DNA of 64,000 nt, taken from assembly GCF_014495845.1 (NCBI RefSeq), contig NZ_CP061080.1, positions 237,001 through 301,000 on the forward strand, read 5' to 3'. A program made the translations under genes and the position numbers. A model generated the notes under the pieces. The model was not told where the DNA came from and ran no database searches. It saw only the letters and a list, made by a program, of their open reading frames with translations. Below, one piece after another: positions 1 to 9,153 of this stretch. This stretch comes from Aquibium microcysteis. Its GTDB lineage: Bacteria; Pseudomonadota; Alphaproteobacteria; Rhizobiales; Rhizobiaceae. The first letter of the stretch is position 1. Every line of letters begins with the position of its first letter.

Positions 1-1
1 C

Positions 2-1690
2 GGCACCTTCTCCGTGGCGCTCGAAAACGAGATGCCGGGCGAGGGCGGCGTGTCGATCGTGTCGCAGAGCGGCAATGTGGGCAGTGCGGCGCTGCGCCAA
101 CTGCGCGACAGCGGCGCCGGCGTGGCCCGCTTCATCGCCACCGGCAACGAGGCCGACGTGCAGGCGGGCGACGCCATCGCCTGGCTCGCCGACGACGAGG
201 ACACGTCGGTGATCCTGTGCTGCCTCGAGACCTGCCGCGACGGTCCGCGCCTGATGCAGGCGCTCGACCGGGCGAGGGCGGCCGGCAAGCCGGTCGTGAT
301 CCTCAAGATCGGCACCTCCGAGGTCGGACAGAAGGCGGCGCTGTCGCATACCGGCGGCCTTGCCGGCAGCGACCGGGTGTTCGACGCCGTCTTTGCCCGT
401 CATGGCGCGATCCGGGTGCATTCGCTCGAGGCGCTGGTCCAGGTCGGGGCGGCCATCGAGGCCATCGGCGCGCGGCGGATCGCCGGCGCGCCGTCGGTCG
501 CGCTGATCGCCGCGTCGGGCGGATTCGGCGTCATGATGGCGGACGCGGCTTCGGCCAACGGCATCGCGGTGACGCCGCTCGGGGACGCGGCGCAGGCGCG
601 GATCAAGGCGGCCCTGCCGCTTGCCTCGGCCGTCAATCCGATCGACGCGACGGCGCAGATGTCGGCCAGTCCCGACGTCATGGAGCAGCTTCTGGAGGCG
701 ACCGTCGCCGACGGCGCCAACAACGTCGTCTGCCTGATGCTGGCGCTCGGCATGGAAATCCCCCGCCTGCGCACCGTCTTCACCGCCGCCTTCTCGCGGG
801 TGATCGACCGCCATCCCGATCGCCTGATCGTGGCCTGCATTCCCGGTCCTGCGGACGCGATCGCCCAGCTGCGATCCATGGGCATCGCCTGCTTCCCCAC
901 CATCGACGCGGCCATGGCCGGCATCGCCGCGATCGCCACGCTCGGCCGGTCGGCGGGCGCCGATGCCCTACCCCTGTCCGCCGAAGCCGCGCCGCTTCCT
1001 CCCTCCGTCTTCCGCAACGAGGCGACCGCCAAGGCGGCACTCGGCGCGGCCGGCGTCCCCTTCGTCACCGATGTCGTCGCCACGACCCCCGACGAGGCGC
1101 GCCTCGCCGCAGAGACCCTCGGCGGGCCGGTCGCGCTGAAGATCCTGTCGCCCGACATCCAGCACAAGACCGACATCGGCGGCGTGGAACTGAACGTGCC
1201 CGGCGGGCCGGCGGCGGCCGCCGCCTTCGGCCGGATCCAGGCCGCCGCGGCAGAGCGGGCGCCCGGCGCGCGCATCGACGGCGTGCTGGTGTCGCCCATG
1301 ACGTCGGGCGGCACCGAGCTCATTCTCGGTGTGACGCGCGATCCGACCTTCGGGCCGGCGGTGATGGTCGGTCTCGGCGGCGTCTTCGCCGAGATCTTCC
1401 AGGACACGGCGCTGCGCATGGCTCCGGTGACGGCGGCGGAGGCCTTCGACATGCTGCGGCAACTGAAGGCGTTCCCCCTGCTCGACGGCGCCCGCGGCCG
1501 CCCGCCGGCAGACGTCGACATGCTGTGCGAGACGATCGCGGCGCTCTCGCGCTTCGCCGCCCGGCACGCCGCAGACATTGCCGAAATCGACATCAACCCC
1601 TTGCTCGTGCGCCCGAAAGGGCAGGGCGTGGTCGCGCTCGACGCGCTGATCGTCCCCGCCGCACGGCAGCATCATGAGGCCCAGACATGA
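2..1690 (+). CDS. Acyl-CoA synthetase (ADP-forming), 5' end outside window
   Basis: This reading frame is open to the window edge, so the N-terminal CoA-binding domain is cut off. The visible part starts inside the succinyl-CoA-ligase-like flavodoxin domain and has the SHTGG phosphohistidine segment near residue 115 of the visible part. A C-terminal ATP-grasp domain begins near residue 330, with the second histidine in the segment SPDIQHKTDIGG. Enzymes of this family make acyl-CoA from acid, CoA and ATP through phosphohistidine intermediates, releasing ADP and phosphate. The stop overlaps the start of the next acyl-CoA dehydrogenase by 4 bases. The context suggests activation of the imported acid in the cytoplasm; the substrate is not known. 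Confidence 0.9.
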   Translation, partial: GTFSVALENEMPGEGGVSIVSQSGNVGSAALRQLRDSGAGVARFIATGNEADVQAGDAIAWLADDEDTSVILCCLETCRDGPRLMQALDRARAAGKPVVILKIGTSEVGQKAALSHTGGLAGSDRVFDAVFARHGAIRVHSLEALVQVGAAIEAIGARRIAGAPSVALIAASGGFGVMMADAASANGIAVTPLGDAAQARIKAALPLASAVNPIDATAQMSASPDVMEQLLEATVADGANNVVCLMLALGMEIPRLRTVFTAAFSRVIDRHPDRLIVACIPGPADAIAQLRSMGIACFPTIDAAMAGIAAIATLGRSAGADALPLSAEAAPLPPSVFRNEATAKAALGAAGVPFVTDVVATTPDEARLAAETLGGPVALKILSPDIQHKTDIGGVELNVPGGPAAAAAFGRIQAAAAERAPGARIDGVLVSPMTSGGTELILGVTRDPTFGPAVMVGLGGVFAEIFQDTALRMAPVTAAEAFDMLRQLKAFPLLDGARGRPPADVDMLCETIAALSRFAARHAADIAEIDINPLLVRPKGQGVVALDALIVPAARQHHEAQT

Positions 1691-2880
1691 CCATTGCCGC
1701 CGTGAAAGGCATTCACGCCGCCGACGGGCCCGGAGCCTATGCGGCCCATGCCCGGCGCTGGCTGCAGGAAAACCTGACGGACCGCCTGCGCACCGACCGC
1801 GCGCACGAGCCGCGCGCGACGCTGGACGAATTGAAGCGGTTCGAGGCCGCGCTCTACCGGGCCGGCCTTGCGGGGATCACCTGGCCGCGGGCCTATGGCG
1901 GGCATGGCCTGACGCTGCGCGAGCATCTCGAGGCCAACCGGGAGATCGGCCTCGCGCCGGCGCCCAACGCGGTCAATTCGATCGGCAAGGAACTCGTCGG
2001 ACCCATCGTGCTGGCCGTCGGCGACGAGCGCCAGAAGTCGCAGTTCCTGCCGGCGATCCTCGACATGAGCGCCATCTGGTGTCAGGGCTTTTCCGAGCCG
2101 GGCGCCGGTTCCGACCTCGCCGGCCTGCGAACCCGCGTCGAGCCCTGCGCCGACGGCTGGCGCATCAACGGCCAGAAGATCTGGACCAGCGGCGCGTCGA
2201 AGTCGCAGCGCTGCCTGCTTCTCGCCCGCACCGGCGTTCCCGAAGACCGCCACCGCGGCCTTGTGCTCTTTGCCGTGCCGATGGACAGGCCGGGCATCGA
2301 GGTGCGCGAGATCCGCTCGATGGACGGCGACCGCTCCTTCTGCGAGGTCTTCTTCAGCGACGTCATCGTCGACGAGGCGGACATGCTGGGGGCGCCGGAC
2401 CAGGGCTGGCCGGCGGCCACGCGGGTGCTGTCCATCGAGCGCGCGACCAACCGCATGTACCGGGCCTGGCGCTTCGAGAGCGAGCTCGACCATCTGATCG
2501 CCGCCTGCCGCACGGACGCGCGCAGCCTCGCGATCCTGCAGGGCTATGCCCGCGACCTCGCGCAGATCCGCGTCGAGATCGAGATGCTGAAGGGCCATGT
2601 GGAGACGCTGGTGGAGAGCCTTCTGGCCGGCGAGGAAATCGGCCCTCGCGGCAGCTTCCCCAAGCTCTACTGGTCGGAATCGCACCAGCGCTTCGCCCGG
2701 ATCGCCCACGAAATCGTGTCGCGCTTCCCGGCGACCGCCGGCCAGGCGCTCCTCGACGTCAGGGCGCGGATGGAGGCGATCTACCTGCACAGCCGTGCCG
2801 AGACGATCTATGCCGGAACGACCGAGATCCAGCTCGACATCATCGGCAAGCGCATCCTGAACCTGTCCAAGGCGGCCTGA
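1687..2880 (+). CDS. Acyl-CoA dehydrogenase (397 aa)
   Basis: A full-length FAD-dependent acyl-CoA dehydrogenase. The N-terminal helical domain is followed by the beta domain with the FAD/substrate segment GFSEPGAGSDLAGL near residues 135-150, and by the C-terminal helical domain ending in the family signature YAGTTEIQLDIIGKRIL. It introduces a C2-C3 double bond into an acyl-CoA and passes electrons to ETF. It is translationally coupled to the upstream synthetase (ATGA overlap) and lies 3 bases before a second, shorter dehydrogenase. Such pairs are often alpha/beta partners of a heteromeric dehydrogenase, as in steroid side-chain degradation (inference). Confidence 0.93.
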   Translation: MTIAAVKGIHAADGPGAYAAHARRWLQENLTDRLRTDRAHEPRATLDELKRFEAALYRAGLAGITWPRAYGGHGLTLREHLEANREIGLAPAPNAVNSIGKELVGPIVLAVGDERQKSQFLPAILDMSAIWCQGFSEPGAGSDLAGLRTRVEPCADGWRINGQKIWTSGASKSQRCLLLARTGVPEDRHRGLVLFAVPMDRPGIEVREIRSMDGDRSFCEVFFSDVIVDEADMLGAPDQGWPAATRVLSIERATNRMYRAWRFESELDHLIAACRTDARSLAILQGYARDLAQIRVEIEMLKGHVETLVESLLAGEEIGPRGSFPKLYWSESHQRFARIAHEIVSRFPATAGQALLDVRARMEAIYLHSRAETIYAGTTEIQLDIIGKRILNLSKAA

Positions 2881-2883
2881 TCC

Positions 2884-3888
2884 ATGACTGACGAGATCGA
2901 TCCCAGGGATTTCGAAGACACCGCCCGTGCCGTGGTCGAGGCCTGCGCGAAGGCGACCGACGGCCGCGCCCGTGCGCATCTCCTCGCCGAGGCCGGGCTC
3001 CTCGGCGTGATCGTGCCGGAAGACGCGGCCGGGCTCGGCCTGTCCCTGCGCCACGCCGTGCCTGTGGCCGCTGCGGCGGGGGCAGGCCTGCTCGCCTATC
3101 CGCTGATCGAGGCGCTGGTGCTGTCCAGGGCGCTCGCAGGCGTCGATGCGGGCGAGGCCGCCCGGATCCTCGGCGGCGAGAGCATCGCCACCATCGCCTG
3201 GAGCGGTGTCGCCGAGGATGGTCTCGTCGGCAACGCGCCGCTGGCCGGGGAGGCCGACCGCATCCTGATCTTCCGCGCCGATGGCAGCGCCGTCCTTTCG
3301 CCCGCGAGCGATCTCGGGCAGGTCGAGCCGCCATCGAGCCCGTGGGACGTCGACCTGCCTTCCGCTTCGGTGCGGATCGGTGGACCCGTGGCGGGGCTCG
3401 AACTCGGCGCCGACGCGGTCCGCACGCTGCGCGCCGACGCCGACCTGCTGCGCGCCGCCCACATCCTCGGTTCGGCATCGCACTGCCTGTCGCTGGCGAT
3501 CGGGCATGCGCAGGGGCGCGAGCAGTTCGGCCGGCCGCTGTCGAGTTACCAGGTGTTGCGCCACAAGATGTCGCGCGACGCGCTGGCGATCGAGACGATC
3601 AGGAACGGCATCGCCCGCACATTGTCCGCGCATCGCGAGGACGCCGACCTGGTGCGCGAGGCTGCGTGGCTGAACGCAGCGCGGTCTGGGCCGGACGTCG
3701 CCGAGAATGCCATCCAGATCTTCGGCGGCATGGGCTTCACCTGGGAGGTCCCGCTGCACCGCCACCTGCGGCAGATGCGGGCGCAGGGCAGCTACGGCGC
3801 GGCGGCCGACCGGCTGGAGCAATTCGGCGCGGCGCTGATCGCCTCGTCCTCGAACGAATGGTACGGGGAGGCAAACCATGCAATCTGA
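2884..3888 (+). CDS. Acyl-CoA dehydrogenase-like second subunit (334 aa)
   Basis: Shorter than a standard acyl-CoA dehydrogenase. The C-terminal half is recognisable (REQFGRPLSSYQVLRHKMS, then the QIFGGMGFTWEVPLHRHLR signature), while the middle FAD-binding domain is reduced and lacks the usual E-P-x-A-G-S-D segment. This pattern fits the partner subunit of a heterotetrameric dehydrogenase encoded next to it, with FAD bound across the pair (known for FadE-type pairs; inferred here). It overlaps the following SDR gene by 11 bases. Confidence 0.85.
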   Translation: MTDEIDPRDFEDTARAVVEACAKATDGRARAHLLAEAGLLGVIVPEDAAGLGLSLRHAVPVAAAAGAGLLAYPLIEALVLSRALAGVDAGEAARILGGESIATIAWSGVAEDGLVGNAPLAGEADRILIFRADGSAVLSPASDLGQVEPPSSPWDVDLPSASVRIGGPVAGLELGADAVRTLRADADLLRAAHILGSASHCLSLAIGHAQGREQFGRPLSSYQVLRHKMSRDALAIETIRNGIARTLSAHREDADLVREAAWLNAARSGPDVAENAIQIFGGMGFTWEVPLHRHLRQMRAQGSYGAAADRLEQFGAALIASSSNEWYGEANHAI

Positions 3889-4630
3889 CCGCAAGACCGT
3901 GCTCATCACGGGCTCGGGCCACGGCATCGGCCGCGCCACCGCGAAGCATCTCGCCACGCGCGGCTGGACGGTCGCGATCAACGATCTCAAGCCGGAGTTC
4001 GTCGAAGAGGCCGTCGCGGAGATCTCCGCCTCCGGCGGCATCGCCATCCCCGTCGTTCAGAACGTCGCGACGGCCGAGGGCATCGATGCCGCAGTGGCGG
4101 CGGTGGTGCGGGAGACGGGGCGCTTCGACGGCCTGGTCAACAACGCCGCCTGGGTGCGCTACCAGGCGATCCCCGACATCGCGCCCGAAACGGTGGAACG
4201 CATGCTGGCGATCGGCTTCTCCGGCGTGATCTGGGGCATCAAGGCGGCAGCTGCCGCCATGGATGCCGAGCGGGGCGGGACGATCGTCAACGTGGCATCG
4301 GCGGCAGGCTTCCGCTCGGCGCCGAACTCGCTCGTCTACAGCGGCATCAAGGCCGGCGTCATGGGCCTGACGCGGGCGGCTGCCGTCGAGCTCGGTCCAC
4401 GCAACATCCGCGTCAATGCCGTCGCGCCGTCCGCGGTCCCGACAGAGGGTACGGCAAAGCACCGCAATGCCGAACGCGACGCCAGGCGCATCGCCAACAC
4501 GCCGCTCGGACGGCTGGGCACGGTGGACGACATCGCACGCGCGATCGTCTACCTGATGGAACCCGAGAGCGATTTCATCACCGGGCAGGTGCTGTCGGCC
4601 GACGGCGGCATCGGCATCGCGATCACCTGA
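3878..4630 (+). CDS. SDR-family oxidoreductase (250 aa)
   Basis: A classical short-chain dehydrogenase of normal length. The NAD(P) motif GSGHGIG is at residues 12-18, NNAA is in the middle, the catalytic Ser is in NVASAAG, and the active-site pair is in YSGIK. The C-terminal segment SADGGIGI is typical of FabG-like enzymes. An acidic residue in NDLKPE after beta-2 suggests NAD rather than NADP. It probably oxidises a 3-hydroxyacyl-CoA or a related alcohol in this beta-oxidation-like operon. The start overlaps the upstream gene by 11 bases. Confidence 0.9.
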   Translation: MQSDRKTVLITGSGHGIGRATAKHLATRGWTVAINDLKPEFVEEAVAEISASGGIAIPVVQNVATAEGIDAAVAAVVRETGRFDGLVNNAAWVRYQAIPDIAPETVERMLAIGFSGVIWGIKAAAAAMDAERGGTIVNVASAAGFRSAPNSLVYSGIKAGVMGLTRAAAVELGPRNIRVNAVAPSAVPTEGTAKHRNAERDARRIANTPLGRLGTVDDIARAIVYLMEPESDFITGQVLSADGGIGIAIT

Positions 4631-4640
4631 GCGGCCGGCG

Positions 4641-5900
4641 ATGACGAGGGAGGAGATGAAGGCCGGAAGCAGACGGGCGCTGGTGACAGGCGGCGCCAGC
4701 GGTATCGGCTGGGCCGCATGCCGCGCGCTCGCCGGCCAGGGCTATCGCGTCGCGGTTGCCGACATCGACGGGACCGTGGCCAGGCAGCGGGCAGAGGCGC
4801 TGGGCGAAGGCCATGTGGCCCTTGCGATCGACCTGACGGAGCGTGGCAGGGCTGCCGCCCTGCCGGGGCACGCCGCGGCCCTGCTCGGCGGCCTCGACGT
4901 TGTCGTCAACAATGCCGGGGTGACGGACAGTTCCGGGCGCTCGCTGGTCGAGCTTCCTGAGGCGGCGTTCGACCGCCTCGTCGATCTCAATCTTTCGGCG
5001 GTCGAGGCGATCTGCGCGGCTGCGCGCACGGTGCTTCAGCCGGGCTCGGGGATCGTCAACCTCGCCTCCGGTGCGTCGTTCAAGCCGCTGGCGCTGCGCG
5101 GCCCCTACAGCGCGACGAAGGCAGGCATCGCCGCGCTGACCCGCGCCAGCCGCGATCCCTTCGCAGCGCAGGGCATCGCCATCTCGGCCGTCGCGCCCGG
5201 CTATACCCGCACGCCGCTGGTGGAGGAACTCCACCGGACCGGACGCGTGGACCTCGACAAGGTCATCGCCGGCATTCCGCTCGGCCGCATGGCCACGCCC
5301 GAAGATATCGCCTCGGCGATCGTCTTCATGGCGAGCCCGGCGGGTGGCGTGCTCGCGGGCGAGACGATCCAGGTCGACGGCGGCGGCCTCGCGGGTCCGG
5401 CGCCGGCAGGCGCTGCGCCGCAGCCCGGCCGCGAAGGCCATGGCCGCATCGCGGTGATCGGCGCGCCCGACGCCGTCTTCGCCGCAGGGCACGGTGACGT
5501 TGCGAGGATCGACGACCCCGCGGGCCTTGCCGCCGCCGGCCCGCTTGCCGCAGTCATCGACATGCGCGGGCTGATGCAGCCGCGCGGCGCAGCCGAGACG
5601 CTGCGCCGGGTGCGCAGGACGGCGATCGCCTGCGCGGCGCATCCCGCGCGCACCGCCGACTTCTCGCTCCTCTTCGTCCACGGCGAAGGCCGCGACCCGG
5701 GCCTTGCAGCCGCATCGGCAGCCGGCGGCATGCTGGCGCGGACGCTCGCGCTCGAATGGGCACCCGCCGGCATGCGGGTCAATGCCGTCGTCTGGCGCGG
5801 CGCGGCGGTCGCGGGTCTGGAGCCCCTCTGCCGCTATCTCGCGGGCGACGGTGCGGGGATGATCACCGGGCAGGAGATTGCCGCCGGTCTGCATTCCTGA
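4641..5900 (+). CDS. SDR-family protein with degenerate C-terminal SDR-like half (419 aa)
   Basis: Residues about 10-250 form a complete SDR enzyme: GGASGIG nucleotide motif, NNAG, catalytic Ser in NLASGAS, Tyr/Lys in YSATK, and a typical QVDGGG end. About 165 further residues follow a Gly/Ala/Pro-rich linker. This tail resembles the second half of an SDR fold (LARTLALEWAPAGMRVNAV and ITGQEIAAG) but has no glycine motif and no YxxxK. It may be a structural pseudo-domain used for dimerisation. An alternative ATG at 4656 exists, but the purine-rich stretch before it is very close to it. It lies 10 bases after the preceding SDR. Confidence 0.85.
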   Translation: MTREEMKAGSRRALVTGGASGIGWAACRALAGQGYRVAVADIDGTVARQRAEALGEGHVALAIDLTERGRAAALPGHAAALLGGLDVVVNNAGVTDSSGRSLVELPEAAFDRLVDLNLSAVEAICAAARTVLQPGSGIVNLASGASFKPLALRGPYSATKAGIAALTRASRDPFAAQGIAISAVAPGYTRTPLVEELHRTGRVDLDKVIAGIPLGRMATPEDIASAIVFMASPAGGVLAGETIQVDGGGLAGPAPAGAAPQPGREGHGRIAVIGAPDAVFAAGHGDVARIDDPAGLAAAGPLAAVIDMRGLMQPRGAAETLRRVRRTAIACAAHPARTADFSLLFVHGEGRDPGLAAASAAGGMLARTLALEWAPAGMRVNAVVWRGAAVAGLEPLCRYLAGDGAGMITGQEIAAGLHS

Positions 5901-5938
5901 CGAACCACAGGACGCATCCGATCCCAAGGGAGGAATCC

Positions 5939-6385
5939 ATGCGATACGTGACGGAACGGATGGAGGACCTGATCGCCGGTCTCGTGACCGCGGCGGTCGG
6001 CGCCTTCATCATCTTCGAGGCCTCCCACTACAAGCTGGGAACGCTGCGCAACATGGGTCCGGGCTATTTCCCGATCATCCTCGGCGGCGTCATGCTGGTG
6101 CTGGCCGTCTTCATGATCGTGACGGCCCGACCCGGTCCGGTGCCGCAGCCGATGGGCATGGACCGCCTGCGCGGCACGCTCTTCGTCACCGCCGCCTTCC
6201 TCGCCTTCGCCTTCACCGTGGAGGCGGCCGGCCTCCTGGTGTCGGTGTTCCTGGTGGTGTTCCTGTCGGCCCTGGGCAACCGGAACACCTCGGTCGTGAC
6301 GGCGGCGGCGCTGGCCGTCGCGACGGCGGTCGTCACCACCCTGGTCTTCCGGGTCGGTCTCGGCCTCCAGATCGAGGCCTACTGA
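5939..6385 (+). CDS. tctB: TctB-type small membrane subunit of a tripartite tricarboxylate transporter (148 aa)
   Basis: Small membrane protein with four hydrophobic segments (for example VTAAVGAFIIFEA and TLFVTAAFLAFAFTVEAAGLL). The segment LGTLRNMGPGYFPIILG is characteristic of TctB. The start at 5939 is chosen because AAGGGAGG lies just upstream; a longer in-frame version would overlap the SDR gene. With TctA (next gene, 1 base away) it forms the inner-membrane part of a sodium-coupled carboxylate uptake system. The periplasmic binding protein TctC is not in the window and may lie to the left. Confidence 0.9.
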   Translation: MRYVTERMEDLIAGLVTAAVGAFIIFEASHYKLGTLRNMGPGYFPIILGGVMLVLAVFMIVTARPGPVPQPMGMDRLRGTLFVTAAFLAFAFTVEAAGLLVSVFLVVFLSALGNRNTSVVTAAALAVATAVVTTLVFRVGLGLQIEAY

Positions 6386-6386
6386 G

Positions 6387-7910
6387 ATGAGCACGCTTCT
6401 GTCCGATCTCGCGCTCGGCCTGTCGGTGGCGGCATCGCCGGCCGGGCTGTTCTACTGCTTCCTCGGCGTCTTCCTCGGCACGGTCGTCGGCGTGCTGCCC
6501 GGCATCGGCATCATGTCGACCATGGCCATGCTGATGCCCATCACCTACCACATCGACCCGACCTTCGGGCTGATCATGCTTGCCGGCATCTATTACGGCG
6601 CGGATTTCGGCGGATCGACCGCCGCCATCCTGATGAACCTGCCCGGCACCGCCACCAGCGCGGTCACGGGCATCGAGGGCTACCCGATGGCGCTGAAGGG
6701 GCGGGCGGGGCCGGCCCTGTTCATGAAGGCGATCGCCTCCTTCGTCGGCACCTCCTTCGGCGTCGTGCTCCTCGCCGGCTTCTCGGTGCCGCTCTCGCGG
6801 GCGGCACTCCAGTTCGGGCCGCAGGAATACGTCGCGCTCATGACGCTCGGGCTCGTCGCGGCGGCGGTCATCGGCACCGGCCGGTCGGTGCGCTCGCTGG
6901 TCGCGGTGGCGCTCGGCCTCGCCATCGGCCTGATCGGCCTCGACCTCAACAGCGGCGCGGCGCGCTTCACCTTCGGCATCACCGAGTTCTACGACGGCCT
7001 GCCGCTGGTGGCGGTGGCGATCGGCCTCTTCGGCCTGCCCGAGATCATCGCCAATGCCGGCCGCACCGAACTGCCGAAGGTGCAGCAGGGCAGCATCCGC
7101 ATGAAGGACATGGCGCCCACCCGCGAGGACTGGCGGCGCTCGGCCATGCCGATGGCGCGCGGCAGCGTGATCGGCGGTTTCTTCGGCGCGCTCCCGGGCA
7201 CCGGCGGGCTGGTGGCGACCTTCGTGTCCTATGCGGTCGAGCGCCGCGTCAGCAAGCGCCCGCACGAGTTCGGCAAGGGCGCCATCGAGGGCGTGGCCGC
7301 GCCCGAGGCGGCAAACAACGCCTCGGTCCAGGCCGCCTTCATCCCGACCCTCAGCCTCGGCATCCCCGGCGATGCGGTCATGGCCATCATGCTCGGCGTC
7401 ATGATGATCCACGGCATCATCCCCGGGCCCGACGTGATCCAGTCCAATCCCGGGCTCTTCTGGGGGCTGGTGGTGAGTTTCGTCATCGGCAACTTCATGC
7501 TGCTGGTGCTCAACCTGCCGATGATCGGCCTGTGGGTGAAGCTCCTGAAGATCCCCTACAACCTGCTCTTCCCGGTCATCGTCGCCTTCACCTGCATCGG
7601 CATCTACAGCGTCAACTACCAGGTGATCGACATCTTCGTGCTGCTCGCCTTCGGCTTCCTTGGCTTGGGCATGCGGGCCCTCAACTTCGAGGTCGCGCCG
7701 CTGCTGCTCGGCTTCGTCCTCGGGCCGATGATCGAGGTCTACTTCCGGCGTTCGCTCGTGGTCGCGGGCGGCGACTTCGGGACCTTCGTCGAACGGCCGA
7801 TCTCGGCCTCCATCGTGGCGATCATCGCCGCCATCCTGGTCTGGGCGATCGGATCGGCGCTCTGGAAGGGCTACGCCGCACGCCGGCGGGAGGCGACGAC
7901 CCATGGCTGA
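6387..7910 (+). CDS. tctA: TctA-type large permease of a tripartite tricarboxylate transporter (507 aa)
   Basis: Full-length TctA with about 12 transmembrane segments. The N-terminal signature GTVVGVLPGIG is present, as is the inverted-repeat copy GALPGTGGLVATFVSYAVE about 240 residues later; these two glycine-rich loops are the substrate/ion-binding hairpins of the family. The segment PEAANNASVQAAFIPTLSLGIPG is also typical. It transports a carboxylate across the cytoplasmic membrane together with TctB and a binding protein. The gene overlaps the CoA transferase start by 8 bases, linking uptake with CoA transfer. Confidence 0.95.
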   Translation: MSTLLSDLALGLSVAASPAGLFYCFLGVFLGTVVGVLPGIGIMSTMAMLMPITYHIDPTFGLIMLAGIYYGADFGGSTAAILMNLPGTATSAVTGIEGYPMALKGRAGPALFMKAIASFVGTSFGVVLLAGFSVPLSRAALQFGPQEYVALMTLGLVAAAVIGTGRSVRSLVAVALGLAIGLIGLDLNSGAARFTFGITEFYDGLPLVAVAIGLFGLPEIIANAGRTELPKVQQGSIRMKDMAPTREDWRRSAMPMARGSVIGGFFGALPGTGGLVATFVSYAVERRVSKRPHEFGKGAIEGVAAPEAANNASVQAAFIPTLSLGIPGDAVMAIMLGVMMIHGIIPGPDVIQSNPGLFWGLVVSFVIGNFMLLVLNLPMIGLWVKLLKIPYNLLFPVIVAFTCIGIYSVNYQVIDIFVLLAFGFLGLGMRALNFEVAPLLLGFVLGPMIEVYFRRSLVVAGGDFGTFVERPISASIVAIIAAILVWAIGSALWKGYAARRREATTHG

Positions 7911-9141
7911 GGAGCGTTCCGGAACGACCGGCGAGGCCGAGGGCGCCGGCACCTTCGGCCCGCTGGCCGGACTGAAGGTGCTCGACATCGCCACCATCAT
8001 CGCCGGTCCCTTCGCGGCGTCGCTGCTGGCCGATTTCGGCGCCGAGGTGACGAAGTTCGAAATTCCCGGCCAGGGCGACGGGCTGCGCGGCTTTCCGCCG
8101 TTCCGCGACGACAAGCCCCTGTGGTGGAAGGTCACCAATCGCGGCAAGCGCTACGGCACGCTCGACCTGCGCCGCCCCGAGGGGCTCGAGATCATCAAGA
8201 AGCTCATCGCCACGCAGGACGTGCTGATCGAGAACTTCCGCCCGGGAACGCTCGCCAGATGGGGGCTCGACCGCGACACGCTGTGGTCGATCAACCCGCG
8301 GCTGGTCATCCTGCGCGTCTCCGCCTTCGGCCAGACCGGTCCGAAATCCGGCCTCGGCGGCTTCGCGCGCATCTTCGAAGCCATGGGCGGACTGACCTAC
8401 ATAACCGGCATGAAGGACGGTACCCCCGTCCATCCCGGCTATCCGATCGGCGACAGCATCGGCGCGCTGTTCGGCGCCTTCTCGGTGATGGCGGCCCTCT
8501 ACGGCATCGACCGCGGCCGCAGCAAGGGCGAGGAGATCGACCTCGCGCTGACGGAGGCGACCTTCCGCGTCCTGGAAAACATCGCCATCGAATACGACCA
8601 GCTCGGCCTGGTGCGCGAACGCGACGGCAACAACAACCAGTACACGGCGCCCGCGAACGTGTTCCGCACGGCGGACGATCGCTTCGTGACGGTGACCGGC
8701 TCCACCAACAGCATGGCGGCGGCGAACCTGCGGGCGGTCGGCCGCGCCGACCTGGTCGACGACCCGCGCTTCGCGACCAACCGCCAGCGCCTGGCCCATC
8801 GCGACGAGCTGGACGCCGTCTTCGCCGCTTACATGCAGCGCCACACGCTCGACGAAGTCCTTTCCGCCTTCGCCCGCGAAGGCGGCGCGATCGGCCCGAT
8901 CTATTCCGTCGAGCAGATCTTCGCCGACGCCCAGGTCCAGGCGCGCGCGGTTGTGACCCAGGCGCCAGACGAGGATTTCGGCCAGGTCGGAATGCAGAAC
9001 GTCGTGCCCCGGCTCACCCGCAACCCCGGGCGCATCCGCTGGGCGGCCAAGCGGCTCGGCGCCGATACCGACGAAATCCTGCGCGATCTCGGCTACGGGG
9101 ACCAGGAGATCGCCGACCTGCGCGACCGCGGGATCGTCTGA
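7903..9141 (+). CDS. CaiB/BaiF family CoA transferase (412 aa)
   Basis: Type III CoA transferase of normal length. The N-terminus has GLKVLDIATIIAGPFAASLLADFGAEVTK in the usual position. The catalytic aspartate is expected in the segment ITGMKDGTPVHPGYPIGDS, near residue 180-190. RPGTLARWGLD is also conserved. It moves CoA between acyl-CoA and a free acid without ATP. Being fused by overlap to tctA, it probably loads the imported carboxylate with CoA. Formyl-CoA-like, carnitine-like or itaconate/succinate-type donors cannot be told apart from sequence. Confidence 0.93.
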   Translation: MAEERSGTTGEAEGAGTFGPLAGLKVLDIATIIAGPFAASLLADFGAEVTKFEIPGQGDGLRGFPPFRDDKPLWWKVTNRGKRYGTLDLRRPEGLEIIKKLIATQDVLIENFRPGTLARWGLDRDTLWSINPRLVILRVSAFGQTGPKSGLGGFARIFEAMGGLTYITGMKDGTPVHPGYPIGDSIGALFGAFSVMAALYGIDRGRSKGEEIDLALTEATFRVLENIAIEYDQLGLVRERDGNNNQYTAPANVFRTADDRFVTVTGSTNSMAAANLRAVGRADLVDDPRFATNRQRLAHRDELDAVFAAYMQRHTLDEVLSAFAREGGAIGPIYSVEQIFADAQVQARAVVTQAPDEDFGQVGMQNVVPRLTRNPGRIRWAAKRLGADTDEILRDLGYGDQEIADLRDRGIV

Positions 9142-9153
9142 AGGGGAACCGGA

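Noticed and set aside
1672..4047. 791-codon open frame on the minus strand
   Set aside because: Runs opposite the acyl-CoA dehydrogenase and SDR genes; composition is Arg/Asp/His-rich and resembles no family. It is a GC-rich shadow.
6333..8147. 604-codon minus-strand frame
   Set aside because: Complete overlap with tctA; very rich in His/Asp/Arg, no family likeness.
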